NCBI GenBank assembly: GCA_024231215.1
Contig: JAAEQR010000142.1
Coordinates: forward strand, 164,593-228,592
DNA from: PVC group bacterium
Lineage (GTDB): Bacteria; Omnitrophota; Gorgyraeia; B26-G9
Direction of reading: 5' to 3'
DNA length: 64,000 nucleotides
The notes beneath the pieces were generated by a model that had not been told where the DNA came from, ran no database searches, and saw nothing but the letters and a program-made list of their open reading frames with translations. Of the stretch, positions 62,972 through 64,000 are shown in pieces (position 1 is the first letter of the stretch; each line of letters starts with the position of its first letter). A program made the translations under genes and the position numbers.

Positions 62972-64000
62972 TTATAAACCTTTCTTAGCTTCTTCAATGA
63001 TTTGTTCTGCGCGCTTTTTACCAACACCTTTTACGTTAGTAAGATCCTTAACAGTCGACTCAGCTAATGCAGCTAATGTATCATATCCTGCTTCAATAAG
63101 CGCTTCTTTGGTTTTTTCACCAATTCCCTGAATACTGGCAAAAGCCTCATCTTGTTTCTTGGCCTTTTCTTTAGCAGCTGTTTCTTTTTGCTCCATACTG
63201 CTAATATTAATTAACCATCCAATAAGTTTTGAGGCTAAGCGTACATTCTGCCCACGTTTACCGATAGCCAGTGACAAATACTCATCATCAACAACAATAT
63301 CTATCTTTCGCTCTCCTTCGTCAAGCTGGATGTCTAAAATCTTCGCCGGGCTCAGAGATGCTTTCACATATTCTTTTATATCATCATTCCAGCGCACAAT
63401 GTCCACTTTTTCTCCGTGCAGTTCACGTACAATATTTTTTATCCGGGAACCACGCACTCCCACACAAGCACCCACGCAGTCAATCTTATCATCTTTTGAC
63501 GAAACCGCAACCTTTGTTCTTTCCCCGGCAAGACGAGCAATGGATTTAATTTCCACGATACTTTCATAAATTTCCGGCACTTCCAGCTCAAAAAGACGCT
63601 TTACAAAACCGGCATTTGTCCGGGAAAGAATAATTTGCGGTCCCTTACTGGTTTTTTTAACATCAAGGATTAAAGCACGAACTCTTTCTCCCTGCTTAAA
63701 TTCTTCCTTAGGAAGAAGTTCTCTATAGGATAATACCCCTTCAGTTTTCCCCAGATCAACTATTATATTCCCTTTCTCAAAACGATGTACTATACCATTA
63801 GTAATATCTCCAACCTTTGCCAGGTAATCGTTAAAAACCACTTCCCTTTCAGCTTCACGTATCTTTTGTGTAATAATCTGCTTTGCCATCTGTGCAGCAA
63901 TTCGACCAAAATCAGCGGATTTAACTTCTCTACCTTCTTTTAAAACTTTTATTTGACCGGTATCTGAATCAATAGAAACCTCCAACTCAGAGGAATCGCC
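62972..64000 (-). CDS. nusA: Transcription factor NusA, 5' end outside window
   Basis: The visible 342 codons run to the window edge in frame, so the start lies beyond 64000. The S1 domain (VGDITNGIVHRFEKGNIIVDLGK) and the KH segments (GERTKVAVSSKDDKIDCVGACVGVRGSRI, and DEYLSLAIGKRGQNVRLASKL) are present. A C-terminal helix-hairpin-helix unit (IQGIGEKTKEALIEAG and NVKGVGKKRAEQII) follows. NusA binds RNA polymerase in elongation, pausing and termination. The missing N-terminal part (about 100 residues) binds the polymerase. It precedes infB in the standard order. Confidence 0.95.
   Translation of the reverse strand, partial: GDSSELEVSIDSDTGQIKVLKEGREVKSADFGRIAAQMAKQIITQKIREAEREVVFNDYLAKVGDITNGIVHRFEKGNIIVDLGKTEGVLSYRELLPKEEFKQGERVRALILDVKKTSKGPQIILSRTNAGFVKRLFELEVPEIYESIVEIKSIARLAGERTKVAVSSKDDKIDCVGACVGVRGSRIKNIVRELHGEKVDIVRWNDDIKEYVKASLSPAKILDIQLDEGERKIDIVVDDEYLSLAIGKRGQNVRLASKLIGWLINISSMEQKETAAKEKAKKQDEAFASIQGIGEKTKEALIEAGYDTLAALAESTVKDLTNVKGVGKKRAEQIIEEAKKGL

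Overview
The window is a dense, AT-rich bacterial chromosome segment. Every confident gene but one lies on the minus strand, so the text runs from high to low coordinates when read in transcription order. The exception is the phosphofructokinase gene at 3062-4267. Lipoprotein signal sequences, an LpoB-type penicillin-binding-protein activator, PilT and pseudopilins, an Rnf-type membrane pair and a fused SecDF point to a Gram-negative, mostly anaerobic-type lineage. Gene content and order look like Candidatus Omnitrophota (OP3) or another PVC-related candidate phylum. That assignment is inference from gene content, not a computed phylogeny.

Layout in transcription order. (1) 64000-53188: nusA (5' end outside the window), infB, trpS, scpA, scpB, pheA, hisC, DAHP synthase, tyrA, cmk, plsC. 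This couples translation and condensin genes to aromatic amino acid synthesis. (2) rpsA (S1) with its own promoter and terminator. (3) tyrS, recG, an SNF-type Na+ symporter, an EF-G2 paralogue and a pseudopilin. (4) yebC, ruvC, ruvA, ruvB, queH, queA, tgt: Holliday junction processing joined to queuosine synthesis. (5) An exported protein with nucleotidylyltransferase-like motifs and a GspH-like pseudopilin. (6) yajC, secDF, rnfE, rnfA, a DUF502 protein, a lipid glycosyltransferase, a type-4 uracil-DNA glycosylase and xerD. (7) tRNA-Arg(CCG), a short CCA/polyA-polymerase head protein, rbfA, nrnA, truB, ribF. (8) A large exported helical protein of unknown function. (9) lysC, cimA, valS, nadC, pilT, uvrB, birA. 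(10) A small envelope operon: exported STI1-like protein, lipoprotein, tandem PilZ protein. (11) Citrate synthase, yjbQ, a DUF3568 lipoprotein, lpoB and a COG3014 lipoprotein. (12) Small proteins, then divergently pfp (+) and an exported thioredoxin-like/TPR/protease-like protein followed by a zinc-ribbon membrane protein and a truncated PPC/DUF296 protein.

Most transcription units have readable sigma70-type promoters, usually with a 17-base spacer, and Shine-Dalgarno sites. Three promoters (upstream of tyrS, lysC and the gene starting at 2918) end only 8-11 bases before the start codon, which predicts leaderless mRNAs.

No insertion sequences, prophage, CRISPR array or defence island were seen, and no gap between genes exceeds 300 bases. 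The strongest leads are: the exported protein at 35538-37514 with HxGH and SSTxxR motifs; the leaderless promoter class; the RnfE-RnfA pair without other Rnf genes; a tryptophanyl-tRNA synthetase with a predicted iron-sulphur cysteine set; and a GC-rich palindromic element between queH and queA.
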